From Podospora pseudocomata (taxonomy: Eukaryota; Ascomycota; Sordariomycetes; Sordariales; Podosporaceae), in assembly GCF_035222375.1 (NCBI RefSeq), contig NW_026946363.1, positions 7,068,001-7,132,000 on the forward strand: a stretch of DNA of 64,000 bases, read 5' to 3'. The position numbers were made by a program, and so were the translations under genes. Shown piece by piece: positions 48,001-59,032 of the stretch. Position 1 is the first letter of the stretch; every line of letters begins with the position of its first letter. The notes beneath the pieces were generated by a model. The model did no database searches. It was not told the DNA's origin and was given only the letters and a program-made list of their open reading frames with translations.

Positions 48001-50043
48001 ACCATGAGTAGTCACCCAGAATTGTGACACCCACGTTCTCTCTGGATTATGATCAGCACGACGAGCGAATGATAGCTAGTCTTGGGGGTATTGGTGTAAC
48101 TGGTGCTTTTGTCGTTGGTGATGGCAGCCAGCCACAGACAGGCTCTTGCGTCACTCGATTATCACCTAACCTTGGGAATAGTCGGTGATAACATGGTCAG
48201 ACAGGCACCTTAATCATGTGATATACATTCAGCTGAGCTCTGAAGTAAATCGCGTACAGGCTTACCCTTGATCCCGACACTTTGATGGTTCGTCTACCGA
48301 CCGAAAGTTTCACGCTGCCCCCCTAGGCGCGTAAAGTTATATGAAGAATGAACAAGAGTGTCATATACAAGTTTTAGGACCTTAGAAGAGTCTGGATATC
48401 TGTTAAGAGAGCTCCAAGAAGTTCAAAGTGTCCTCGTCAGGATGATTTACACTGCACTGCGTATTAGTCGTAAATGTATAGATATCGACTAGTTAGAACA
48501 AGATTAGAGTAAAAGACGTCGAGTTCTTGGTTTCCAATATCCCTTTCATCCTCATTCTTCCTGTATCGTACGTTGGTAGGCTTCCATGTTACTTCTTGTA
48601 GCAGGGCTGACACGAGTAACTAATACCAAGGATTATTCTTTCACCGTTCGATGAAGGGGAAGATGAGCTTCTCTACCATATACCCTGCCACACGAAACTG
48701 AAGACTACGGGCCCTGCTGTTTCTGAGTGTAACGAGCCATCCCTCAATTACTATGAAGCCCCCGATGAAGGCATTCAGATATGTTCATCGACCTATTCCA
48801 AGTGTGTTCCTTAGAGGTTATCTTGAGCAGCTCTGAAATATTCTTTCGACGACGTTACAAATCAGGCAAATCCAGTTTGCCTACTCTGATCAAGAGCTGA
48901 TTGACAATTTAAGAAATGTCTAGGCTATATAGTTGCAAAAGGTTGACTTCGGCTGACATCAAGGTTAGGTAAATTTGGTGTCAGGGTCAAATCTCCAAAC
49001 CCACAGGCAATAGTTGAGCGCTAGCATCCTAGTTCGAAGCAAAATATCGCAAAATGCTTTGTATGAGGGGACAGTCTACCTTGAAAAGAGACTTCATACT
49101 TGATGAACTGTCGCAGCAATGACAAAGACTGATTGGGATGACGTTGCCAGATCTTCTGGTGGCTGGGGACCACCGTATCATCATGGGTTGCAAGCAACTG
49201 GATGAAAACGACAGTTTCAAGTCATGATCCAGAGTCATCTTTATATACTGCTATTTACTGAGAGGGCTGTTCGTGTGTCTTTGACAATGGGTAGGACCAT
49301 GGTCAAGCTTGTTATGTGTTCCGGATATTCCATTCTTCTTACCTTGGTGCTTTCATCGTACTACTTACCACCACGCAAAACGAGTTCCATGTTCATCATC
49401 ATCAAAACACCGGCATGTAGTATGGCTAGAGAAAGACTAACTCTAGCCTAGGAGAACCGTTCCTAACTCTTCGTCCTCCAGCTAAGTCGAAGGAAACATA
49501 AAGTATGATTATTTTTTGCTCTTAAACGTGGCTGATCGGGGTTCGCCTAGTCTGGCAAAAGTCATGTATGCAAGATCAGTATTGACCGGTGAAGAAGGAA
49601 GCATGAACATAACTTCATTGAGTAGAAGCGGACTTTGTTATATACACGAGGAAATGCCACTACCTTACACTGGCATTATTAAGCTTCCTTACCACAACTA
49701 TCCTGTAACCCTCAGTTCACACTGCACCCATGACCACTTAACAATGGCGGCAAGACGTCAAAGTTTACCAGGAAGCAGCAAGATTCTCTTGTTGAGGCTG
49801 GCTTTCTAAGCTTTAGCGTTGCGTATTTGCATTCTCTATGCTCATAGACTGAGGGAAGCTGCGGCTGCTGGGGCGACAGTAGGCATGCTGTCTGTTGTTG
49901 AAGCTGGTTTATATTCGATAAAGATGATATGAATGCACATACTATGGTATATTACAAATGTCAGATGTTAAAATGTCGTTGGCAAAGCAGTGTAGTGTCA
50001 TTATATATACTAGGACCAGCACTGGTTCCAACCACAACTAATA
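39018..50043. other. Long gene-poor region downstream of vib-1
   Basis: Eleven kilobases with no gene I can support. The first few hundred bases are the vib-1 3' UTR. Base composition is balanced up to about 46 kb. From about 47.3 to 50.0 kb the DNA becomes visibly A+T-richer (roughly 37% G+C in a counted 60-base sample at 48361). Small open frames there, such as minus 47519-47842 and minus 49029-49238, could be remnants of a lost gene, but no domain is recognisable. Confidence 0.4.
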
Positions 50044-50133
50044 GGTCCGCTGGCGTAATGGCAGCGCGTCTGACTACGATTCTTCAAGATTCAAGTAATC
50101 AGGAGGTTCCAGGTTCGACCCCTGGGCGGATCG
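50044..50133 (+). tRNA. tRNA-Arg (ACG) with an 18-nt intron
   Basis: A 90-nt gene with a complete cloverleaf: acceptor GGTCCGC/GCGGATC with discriminator G, D-arm GCGT/GCGC, anticodon stem TCTGA/TCAGG and T-arm CCAGG-TTCGACC-CCTGG. The loop gives anticodon ACG, which reads CGN arginine codons after A-to-I change. An intron of 18 nt (50080-50097) follows the base after the anticodon. Confidence 0.94.
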
Positions 50134-50442
50134 TTAAAAACTCAACCTCAAGTTCTAGGTTATCATTTTGGCTTTTTACAACTATTTTTCCTCTGTGGAG
50201 GTGGATATCCAACACTCAGGGGTAACCCCTGAATCTCTTGTGCTTGTCTATTCAGTCTAATGAGTTCACTATTTTTAATAACTAAACAGAAATACTTATA
50301 TCTAGTTAAATTTTAAGGTTTTCTATGAATATAGAGAGAGATTAACACGGTGTTTATAGTAAAAAAGTGATGCTGTACTTTTGCTGCGAATGCCGCACAA
50401 GTCGCTGCTATAGCAGGAGTGGAGGGGAAAAAAACACCAAAA
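50134..50442. other. Spacer between tRNA-Arg and 5S rRNA genes
   Basis: A 309-base A+T-rich spacer. T-runs next to both Pol III genes could serve as terminators. No gene is seen. Confidence 0.4.
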
Positions 50443-50561
50443 ACATACAACACCGGGGATTCCCCAGTGGTCACCCACCTGAGTACTAGTCCGGCGGTCA
50501 ATTGCTTAACTAGGGGAGAGCGGACGGGATCCCGTGTATTCAACTGCCTATGGTCGTATGT
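50443..50561 (-). rRNA. 5S rRNA gene (dispersed, single copy)
   Basis: On the minus strand a 119-nt sequence starts ACATACGACCATAGG and ends GTTGTATGT, the two complementary ends of helix I in fungal 5S rRNA. Between them lie the conserved GGGATCCCGTCCGCTC segment, AGTTAAGC, and the internal control region around GTACT...GGTGGGTGACCAC. A run of five T residues follows directly after a few bases, as Pol III requires. 5S genes scattered singly through the genome rather than in the rDNA array are known from Neurospora and related fungi. Whether this copy is functional or a divergent pseudocopy needs comparison with the genome's other copies. Confidence 0.93.
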
Positions 50562-53154
50562 GATTGCCGATATTGAAAAAACAGTATTTTTAGCAGGTAG
50601 GCCAGCAAGAGCTCTCCAACATCAACAGACAGAACCACCCAACCGGGATCGAAGACTCTTTCCTTACTGGTGATGGGAAATAAATGCTTTATTGTATAAA
50701 TTGTGCCCAAAAAAGGAGCGGTGTCTGTCTAACAAGTTGTATCTTGGACATGCTCACCATGTACCGAAACTCGCTGCTAAACGACGTTGTTGAACCAATG
50801 GACTTGCTTTCTATTCCGCTACAATTCTCCAGAGTATCTTTAACGTAAAATATTGGGCCTCTGGGCATCCAGACTAAGAGTCTGGCTGGTTGCCCGGTCT
50901 CGCTAGGAACTAATCCCACGAGCGGACCTTTCCGCCGTGGCGGTCTTCCGTCTTTGATGCGGTCACTTGCCATTTTTCAAGCTCGAAGGTTTGGTCGTAT
51001 GGTTTCACGCCCCGTCCCGGAGAGGGCATCAATCACAGGCGGCACCGAGCCCTTTTCGTCACCACTCCCTTCGCTTCGAGTTCAGTGAAGTAGCTTTCCA
51101 CTGGCAGCTCGGCATAAGTCGTAGCGAGAGGCAAAATCTCGACCATCAGACATCACCGTCGAATGGTTCAAAGGAGCAAACTGTGGCTTTAAACAGTATG
51201 ATCCCATAGCTGGTACAAGAAACAGGTTTCATGACAATATTAATTGTTTATCACTACCGTCCAACTCGGAATTCTGGGTTGTCCGGTCTGGCAACACAAC
51301 GGCAAAACCGGCAGCAGGCCACGGCAACAACGCCCACGCATACCCTCGTCCACTTGCCTCCATTAAAGAGATCCCGCCACACCACCATAGCTCGACCCAA
51401 GTTCAGCTTGGATCCCTCGTGACCATCACCAGACCTCAAGCCAAGAGAGCCAAGCATCTCGGTGAGTGGACTGGTTGCTTGCGAACCTCTTCCCTTCTTC
51501 ACACATTCCTAGATAGGCAAGAATCCTGGACTTGAGATCCCATCCATTCAGTTCTGCCTGCCTAAGGCACAGTCTGTACCTTGAAATGCACCATCATATC
51601 ATATATACCTTACGCATATACAACCATCCACACTACAGCCCCAAACACGGCCACTAAGTCCTTCCCTTCCGCTTTGCCGCTGTCAACACACACAATACGA
51701 CCGTGGTCTTCCATACCACCCTCACCCCATGTCTCCAACCGATGAGTGGTGGTTCGGAAGCACTTCCGCGGTCTTGGCAACCTCGTCGGAGCGATCTTCA
51801 AATCCCAATCAACGAACCACAATCATCCAAGCCGGCAGGCAAGAAGGATCAGACGAAAACCGCACAGACAATTGCCTACTATAGAGATGTGCTTCTCTGT
51901 ATCACATACTTTACATGAGCACGACTCTGTTTCCTGGCTCAATCGAATTCCAAATAGTAAAGATCTTCTCCGCAACGTGGCATAAAACCGCAGCACACAC
52001 TTTGACGAATAGCTACCTCGGTCAAACGTGTGTATTCTGACAGAACGAGTTGTCCTGAGCGAACACCTTACCGGCCGGAGAGTTTCAGGAGACCCTTCCA
52101 GTGACCCTTTCTGCTTCTCGCGTATCGTATCGCAGTGCCAGTATCCGTATGTCAGTATCCGTTGAGTGTGAGTGGGCTCATCAACTGGCACTCTCTTCCC
52201 ATGCAGACTCCAGCCTAGGCCGCGTCCTGGTTCCGGCAATGCATCTTGCCGATCACCTCTCTCTCTTGCGCTTTGCCGGTTCTTTTTCCACATGTGGTGT
52301 CTTTTTCTTCGGGAAGGCCTCTTATCTCTTCGAAACACAGGCACTTGGCCGCATGCAAATGGTCGGGTCAAAAGCCACCGGAGAGTGATGGTCAGTCGTA
52401 TGGAACCGAGAGGAGCACAACCTCTTCTCGGGCCGAGGTTCCCCCTCTCTCATCCAACCAGCAGCAGCAGGAGCAACAACAACCATCAACCTTAACCATC
52501 GATCGATCCGTGCATCCTCATGTAGTGTTCTCCAGAAAAGCCAGCTCGCAGCAGCAACCGGTCCAGACCCCTAGATCCCTGGAAAAAGATCTTCCCTCTC
52601 TTCAGCCTGGAAAGGATTCATCCCCCGCACATCCGCCCCCTTCTCATCCAAAGATGTACGGGCTGGTCCGTTCCATAATGATACACCACCACTCCCAAAG
52701 CGAAAGAGCCGCTCACCGAGTGTGGATCGAAACCCCCTCCAGGCAAACAAGCGAACTGGAAGCGAAGAACTCGGTCGAGGCTTCCCCAAGGCTGCAAAAC
52801 CGTTTAACTACCACCTCGTTTCCCAAACAGGCGCCTTGCACTCGCTTGCGGTTTGGGGGGCAAGCGGTTGCAGTGAACAGCTCGAGTGGTGGCTTTTTCT
52901 TGTTTGGGGCGGAATTGATGCTCGGCTCGCGTCTGTTTGAACCACTCAGAGGATTGGTTTGGGCGGCAGAAGAGGGAGAGGGGAAGGCCCGCGCGCAGAA
53001 CAGGAGTAATTGCCAATATGGCAAGTCAATTGAGTTGATGAGTCGGACAAAGGCAGAGGATGTCGGGGAAGAAATTTTGCAAAAAGAAGTCCCGAGTGTT
53101 GCCGTGAAATGGATGCAGTTGGTAAATTAGGGGCTGCAAAAGGGGCAAAAGATA
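50562..53154. other. Region between 5S rRNA and tRNA-His, one long unsupported open frame
   Basis: No recognisable gene in 2.6 kb. A frame stays open on the plus strand from 52246 to 53130 (295 codons), with its first ATG at 52654. Its predicted protein is low in complexity and shows no domain, so I do not call it a gene. CT-rich stretches with CAG repeats occur near 52460-52490. Confidence 0.35.
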
Positions 53155-53252
53155 TGGGCGACCCCGGAATCGAACCGGGGTTTCTTCGGATCGTATGTGA
53201 TATTCTTAAGAATAACCACAACGAAGCGTCCTGACCACTAGACTAGTCACCC
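53155..53252 (-). tRNA. tRNA-His (GTG) with a 26-nt intron
   Basis: On the minus strand a 98-nt gene forms a full cloverleaf: acceptor GGGTGAC/GTCGCCC with discriminator A, D-arm GTCT/GGAC, anticodon stem CTTCG/CGAAG, and T-arm CCCGG-TTCGATT-CCGGG. The loop TTGTGG gives anticodon GTG. A 26-nt intron (53215-53190) follows the base after the anticodon and contains the palindrome TATTCTTAAGAATA. Confidence 0.95.
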
Positions 53253-55837
53253 GGTGAGGTATTGAATTGATGACTACTACTGCCAGATCAAGGGTAAATA
53301 TTGCACACATTGCTTACCACCTGGTGCCAAAAAGTGAAATATGATACCCCAAGCTTGCTTCAATCTTCACTATCGACAACCGTCAACTTCCAGACTCACT
53401 TTACTTAGGGTTATTGAGCTGCTGAATTTTTCTGAAACAGCACATCCTGCAGCATTCTACATCCACACCAGCAATCTCACGCCTCGAGTGCATCGACGCC
53501 CAGGGTGTGGTGGTGATTGTGGTCTCGTTCTTGGCCTCTAGGTGCACCTTTTGCAATCTACGAATGCAGAATAAATAGACTCGAGCTGAGAGGCAGCATA
53601 GAACGTCGTTTTACTGCGGGGCCCGTCCCGAGAATGAAGAAAGAAGCAAAACTTACATGCGCCTGCTGCCGCTGGTGCATGTCCCCAGCGGAAATTCGCA
53701 TGAGAACGACTCTGGATGATGCCGGAGTCTGCAACTTCAAGCTCAACGACCACAGTTCCGGCTCAGAATTGCACCTCCCGCTCTGTCGATGCACTGGTAG
53801 CCCGATTAGCCACTGCAGGCTCACGTCATGACATGTAAAATTATAAACAAAGACAAGGGAGAAGAACAAGAAGATGGCATATCAAGTCAGACACGGAAAA
53901 GTTCCAGAGAGGTCCGTTATGAATGTCTGGACCGCAATCTAGCGGTCAGCCACTTGCGTCCCGGCTCTCCGGTGGCTGCGATTTATCCGCGAGCCTAGCT
54001 CCTACACCTGGCGAGACCCCTTGGCACTCTTCTGAGGGATGAAGCCCGACTTGTCTGATAGTGATGGCAGTGGTGCCATATTTCTCCACAAGTGCACTCC
54101 GTGGCTTGATCGGATGCCCGCTATGTCTGCATCAAAAATGGATCGGACATCCAAACCCCTGCCCAAAAATATATGGATATGGACTGTTACAAAAAGGCGT
54201 GAATATACTCGGCTCCCTTGGGCTAGAAAAGTTACCCGGACCTTGGTCCCGGCGGAGACACAGCAGATGGCTCCCACTTCTTTGCTAATAGCCAACATGG
54301 CCAAGACACCAGGCAAGACTTCCGGGATGGTGAAGCTTTTAAGAGTAAAATTGGTGATAAAAAGAACAAGGGCCAATGAGCGAGTTCTGAAGTTGGAGTT
54401 GAACTCCCGTTTGCGTTTAATGTCGACAAGTCGACCTAGCCCATAAGATCTACCAAGTATGTGCCAGTGGCAGTGCAGAAGTGCGTCATGACTAGCAGAT
54501 ACAACGCTCGCTAACCTGGTGCTGCAGCCATTGAGATTCTAGGGTCTCCCACTGGGAGCAATTAATAAGCTGCTTTCGTGATATAGCCTGAAGCGCACCG
54601 TGCTCGGGTAGCATGGCACGCTGGGTTGCTGGGCTGAAAGTGGATTGATGAAGTGAGTTGATTCCGGGTGAGAACGCAATAAGCCAATTAATATCAAACC
54701 AGCAGCCCCTTTGATAAGGCAGGGGCCCCCACCGATGGTGATGATGGTAGTGATGATGAGCCAGATACCCAATTTGTCAGAATAAGCAGACTGATAGGAT
54801 GAACACCGTTGCATGTCGTTCCTGCCGTGGTCACTCATCGACGCCGGCGTATTGACAGGGCCCCAGATGGCATCATTTGGAGCCGGGCACATTAAATTTA
54901 GCGGGTAGGTACAGCCTAGATTCCAAAGAATCGAGCAAATTGACATGTATATGAAAATAGTTCGACAAAGCAAAGCCATGACATGAGGTGCTTACCGCCA
55001 ACCATTCCAACATACCATGATAGAGTACATCAACACCATCTTCGATGCGTTGCCCTGAATTAGATGCGGTCTTGGTAGAGGACTAGACAGGTACATATTC
55101 CGTTGAAGGTCGTATTGGAGCCAGGCTGCGTCAGGGCAGGGTCGGGTAACGGGTGGTCCTAGTGTGCCTTCCAAGAGGTTCCAGTGTCATGACCGCTTCG
55201 CGGACGGAGAGCCATCCACAATGAGATCGAGTGCCGACGCCCCGCGCGGCTTCCGGAGCCAGGACAACGGTTACGCCGGACCCTACCAAGATGACGGTGC
55301 CATGGCCCTTCGACTGTAGCAAGGAGGGATGATCATCAGGTATGGGCCAACACATATCTGGGGAGCATCTAGAGACTCCATGGAAACAGATCGAGCCGAC
55401 AATGAAATGATGGATCCAGTGCATCCATGGTGCATCTATGGCACACCGGGGAAGCAGGGAGCCTGAAGCGGCCGACGAACCAGAGCAATGGGACGTCGGA
55501 GTATCATGAGCGTTGGCCGCAAGCATGCGTGAGGCACAAAAGCCATTGAGAGTCCTGGTGGAATCTAAGAAGCTCTGGTTAAACAATGTCGCCCACAAAG
55601 TTGCATCTCTGGTTCTCTCCAATTCGCACTTACCGCGTTCTCTTGGGAGCAAGCAGGCCGAGGCCAGTAAAGGAGCATTGTCCGTTTTCACCAACACCTA
55701 ACACTCGCCGTCCCATCCGCAAGCGCCTGAAATCCTTCAGTTTCAGGCGAGGTGCATCCTCGGACCGCCAAAGCATGCTGCCAGGTGTGGTTGGCTGCCT
55801 TCTGCACGTAACGCTCTGCTGGTGAGACTCAAGCACC

Positions 55838-56010
55838 CTTCCTACAAAACAATTGAGACAGCAAAAGTAAGTTAACCCATACTATACTGTAAACTACCTT
55901 ATGCCCTAAAAGTAAATTAATAGGCCTCTAAACGATCTTTCAAGGTTTATTAATTATCTTTAAAGGCCTATGGACCATCGTTAAAGGCCTATGAACAATC
56001 CTCCAAAGCA
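55838..56010. repeat. A+T-rich patch with tandem TTAAAGGCCTATG units
   Basis: Two direct copies of a 21-bp unit (TTAAAGGCCTATGRACMATC plus G or C) start at 55960 and 55981. A diverged AGGCCT core in another context lies at 55921. The 13-mer TTTAAAGGCCTAT is also found, inverted, at about 17719-17733. The patch interrupts otherwise G+C-balanced DNA. Confidence 0.6.
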
Positions 56011-58995
56011 TGCTTCACCTACTCCAGTGTCTCAACTATTTTGTGGCAAGGGTGTCAAGGTGTGCTGACCGTCTTCCTGATGCCATCGCCCGTCTGGGCA
56101 ACCATGAAAGCTGGGTCTGTGGTTGAGCAATGTGTTTTTGATTGTGGCTTATGCTCGAAGCATGCCTTGTCCGAGTCTCGACCGCTTGTCCGCTTGTAAC
56201 GTCCTTCCCGAAAACACAACGCAACGGTTCTTATCGCGCCAAGTACGTACCGCAGGATAACTGGGAGCAAAGCTGCCCCCTTTCCCTCCTGTATTGACTT
56301 GGCTGGTGCAACCGTCGGATATGGGGGTCCAGCCACAGATATCGTTATCACGCCCCCAGAGCTGATCGTTCAAGGCTCGTGGTTCCGTGACTGGGCGAGA
56401 TGTTGTCGTTGAAATGTGGGGTTGCATCACAGTCTGGCCTGGTGGCTTGGCTGGCAGCCTGGGGTTAGCTTTAAGCTTCAGAACCCCGTGGGGCGTGGGG
56501 GTGGGGCATGTGGGGACCTGCCATCCCAAACTCTGGATCACACAAACTTGCGACTTCAGATGACGGCAGGAACCAACTCGTACCTGCTCGTGTACTTACG
56601 AGACGCGCAATCCTGAATACTAGGTATACAGCCTCGAAAACCTAGAAGTGCCGCTTCTGTTGACACCATCTGCATCTGACTTGTTGCATTACAAGCAACA
56701 CGCAACTACACATTACCGGAACCAGGAGTAGTTCGAGAGCACCAACCGTTCAAGCAAGAAGCTCCGGGCGCCTCAGGTTGACGTGGTTTCGCACCCAGGT
56801 ACAAGGGTTGCATCGAACCGCCTTCCAACTATCACAGGGTTGATTGTTTCTTACCTCGCCTGTCAGACCAGGTGAGAGACAGCGGTTTGGTGCTATAATT
56901 CCTTGGAATGCTGGAGCCCCCACTATCGAAACATCATGCTCACAGTCCAATCTGTATGCTATTTTGGCCGCAAAGGTCACGCTTTCGCCGATCTTATCCC
57001 TCCACACCTTCGAACCGAGAGCTTATCACGGAGCTGGTGTTCACCCCATCCTCAAAGGGGCAGCTGCGACGAAACAAGGTTCTCCGCCTGTCCCAGATCG
57101 CGTTAGCGAAGCTCGGGAATCTTGGGGTCGAGGCCGCACCGTGTTTGTGGGGATGACAGCCCCTGATCCAACGGGAGGCCAGGGTGATGCACTGTGGTCA
57201 GGAGGTGGTTGGGTCATCCATCTCATCACCGGCTTGACAACATCAACCCCTCGTCGTCGTGTAGGAAGCACACTGTTTCACACCCGACGGCCCGGAATAT
57301 GCCAGACTCTGACTGGCTGACGGTTGGTTCCTTATCTCTTCCTCACCTCGCCAACGAAGGGCGTGACCGGGACACGAAGCAAGCCGTGCAGGAACATCTG
57401 CAGCCAAAATGTAAGGACAGTCTAGGCTCACCGAGCAGAGAGAAGCCGATGAGCCGCCCCAGACTCCCAGGTTCAACTTATTGGCGCTTGGCCATCAAGA
57501 GAGATGATCCGAGAGAAGCACATGGATTGCATCACTGCTGTAGCATGACCAGAGCGAATAGGTTCAAACTAACCAACCACCACCATGGTTCTGTTTCTGT
57601 TCCCGAAGTTGCGGTGAAGAGAGTAACATTTTACGCCTCCAAGCTGCTCTGACTGACATAGATGTGTGTACATCACTTTCTACACCCTCACTAATCAAGC
57701 CGCCCCGTTCAAAGCGCGAGAGCCGACGGGAGGAGACTACACACATATTACAGTACACACCACCCTATAGACGACACTAAACCATTTCTCGTGCCGCCAT
57801 CTTCCCGAAGGTTTGTCATTAGTGTGACCTTCCAGCCTTTTACTGCTGCGAAATCGGGCGGGGAGGCCAAAGGACAGGGTCACAGCACAACCGCACGATG
57901 CAAGTTGTGCCGAAATATGGATCACGCAGCACAACGTGGACCGACTTGGCCAGGTTTTTTTTTTGCGTCTTGGAGAAGACTCGTGGCAACAGGTCTCCTG
58001 ACTCATCTCCAAACTCTAGCCCCGGGATGCGTATACGGATATCTACATCCGCTTCAATTCTGCTAGACCAGAATGGGCCCAGCCATTGATGAAGCCATGA
58101 GGAGCGCCGCCGGTCGTGAAGAAAACTAGCTCACACGTCAAGGCTCCGGGATCGTCATCGAGAAAAGGAAAAGTTGGGGGTCACAATGGCGCTATCGTTG
58201 CTCGGCTTTTGGTGTGTTACCAAGCGCTGCCTCAGTGTCGTCCCGGCATCGCGCATCCCCAGACTTTAGCACGTTGTCACCCCACACATTGCGAGTCCGG
58301 GGGTCGTTCCGGCTGGCGGCCTAGGGAGATCAACCTACAGGTCCCAAGCCGCGCAGACGGCGGTACGAGTTTAAAGAAGTTCCCTTTTGCGCCAGGCCCT
58401 TGCTTTTATGAGCGAGGCCCGTGGTGGGGGTGGTTTTCTGGAAAGACTCGATGTTGTTAGCTTGTGGTAAAATACGGAAAATGGATTGTCCAGAAATTAC
58501 TGAATGGAAAACAAAGAACAGAAAGAAAAACCTTTCATACAAGCTGACCTCATACGAATTTACAACCATCAAGTAAGTACACACACCAGGCAAAAATCCG
58601 GGATCCAATCGATTGCCCTCCCCACATTGCATACGCCTCCTGGGCCTCTCCCTCACTGGCACACAACTGCCAAGGAAATAACGCGCCGCCCCCCACCCCC
58701 CAGGTTCTTGTTAACTTGCGCCCGGATTTTGTGTGGAAGCGCGCCGTCTGGAGAGAAGGTAGAGAGAGGGAAAAGGGGAGGCCGAGGCGGAGCAAGAAAC
58801 CCAAGACACGAAGCAGAGAGGCTTGGTTGTGACAATACGTACTTGACTCACATTGGGTCAAAAACTCTTCTCTCCAACAGGTGCATATTGTTCTAGAAAT
58901 TCGGTGCCTAATGGAAATCCCAACTTCTCAGCGTCCACTTTTAAGACCCGCTTTGCTTTGCCTTGGAGAAGGCTAAAAAAAAAAATTAAAGAAAA

Positions 58996-59001
<6 letters not shown>

Positions 59002-59029
<28 letters not shown>
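59002..59029. repeat. Poly(A) tract of 28 bases
   Basis: A run of 28 A residues, preceded by further A-rich sequence from 58975. It may be a simple repeat or a retroposition scar; no flanking duplication was identified. Confidence 0.85.

Positions 59030-59032
<3 letters not shown>

Noticed and set aside
48630-48840. Plus-strand segment resembling the start of a HET-domain protein
   Set aside because: Only a loose acidic pattern is shared; the diagnostic HET motifs are absent and stops follow closely.
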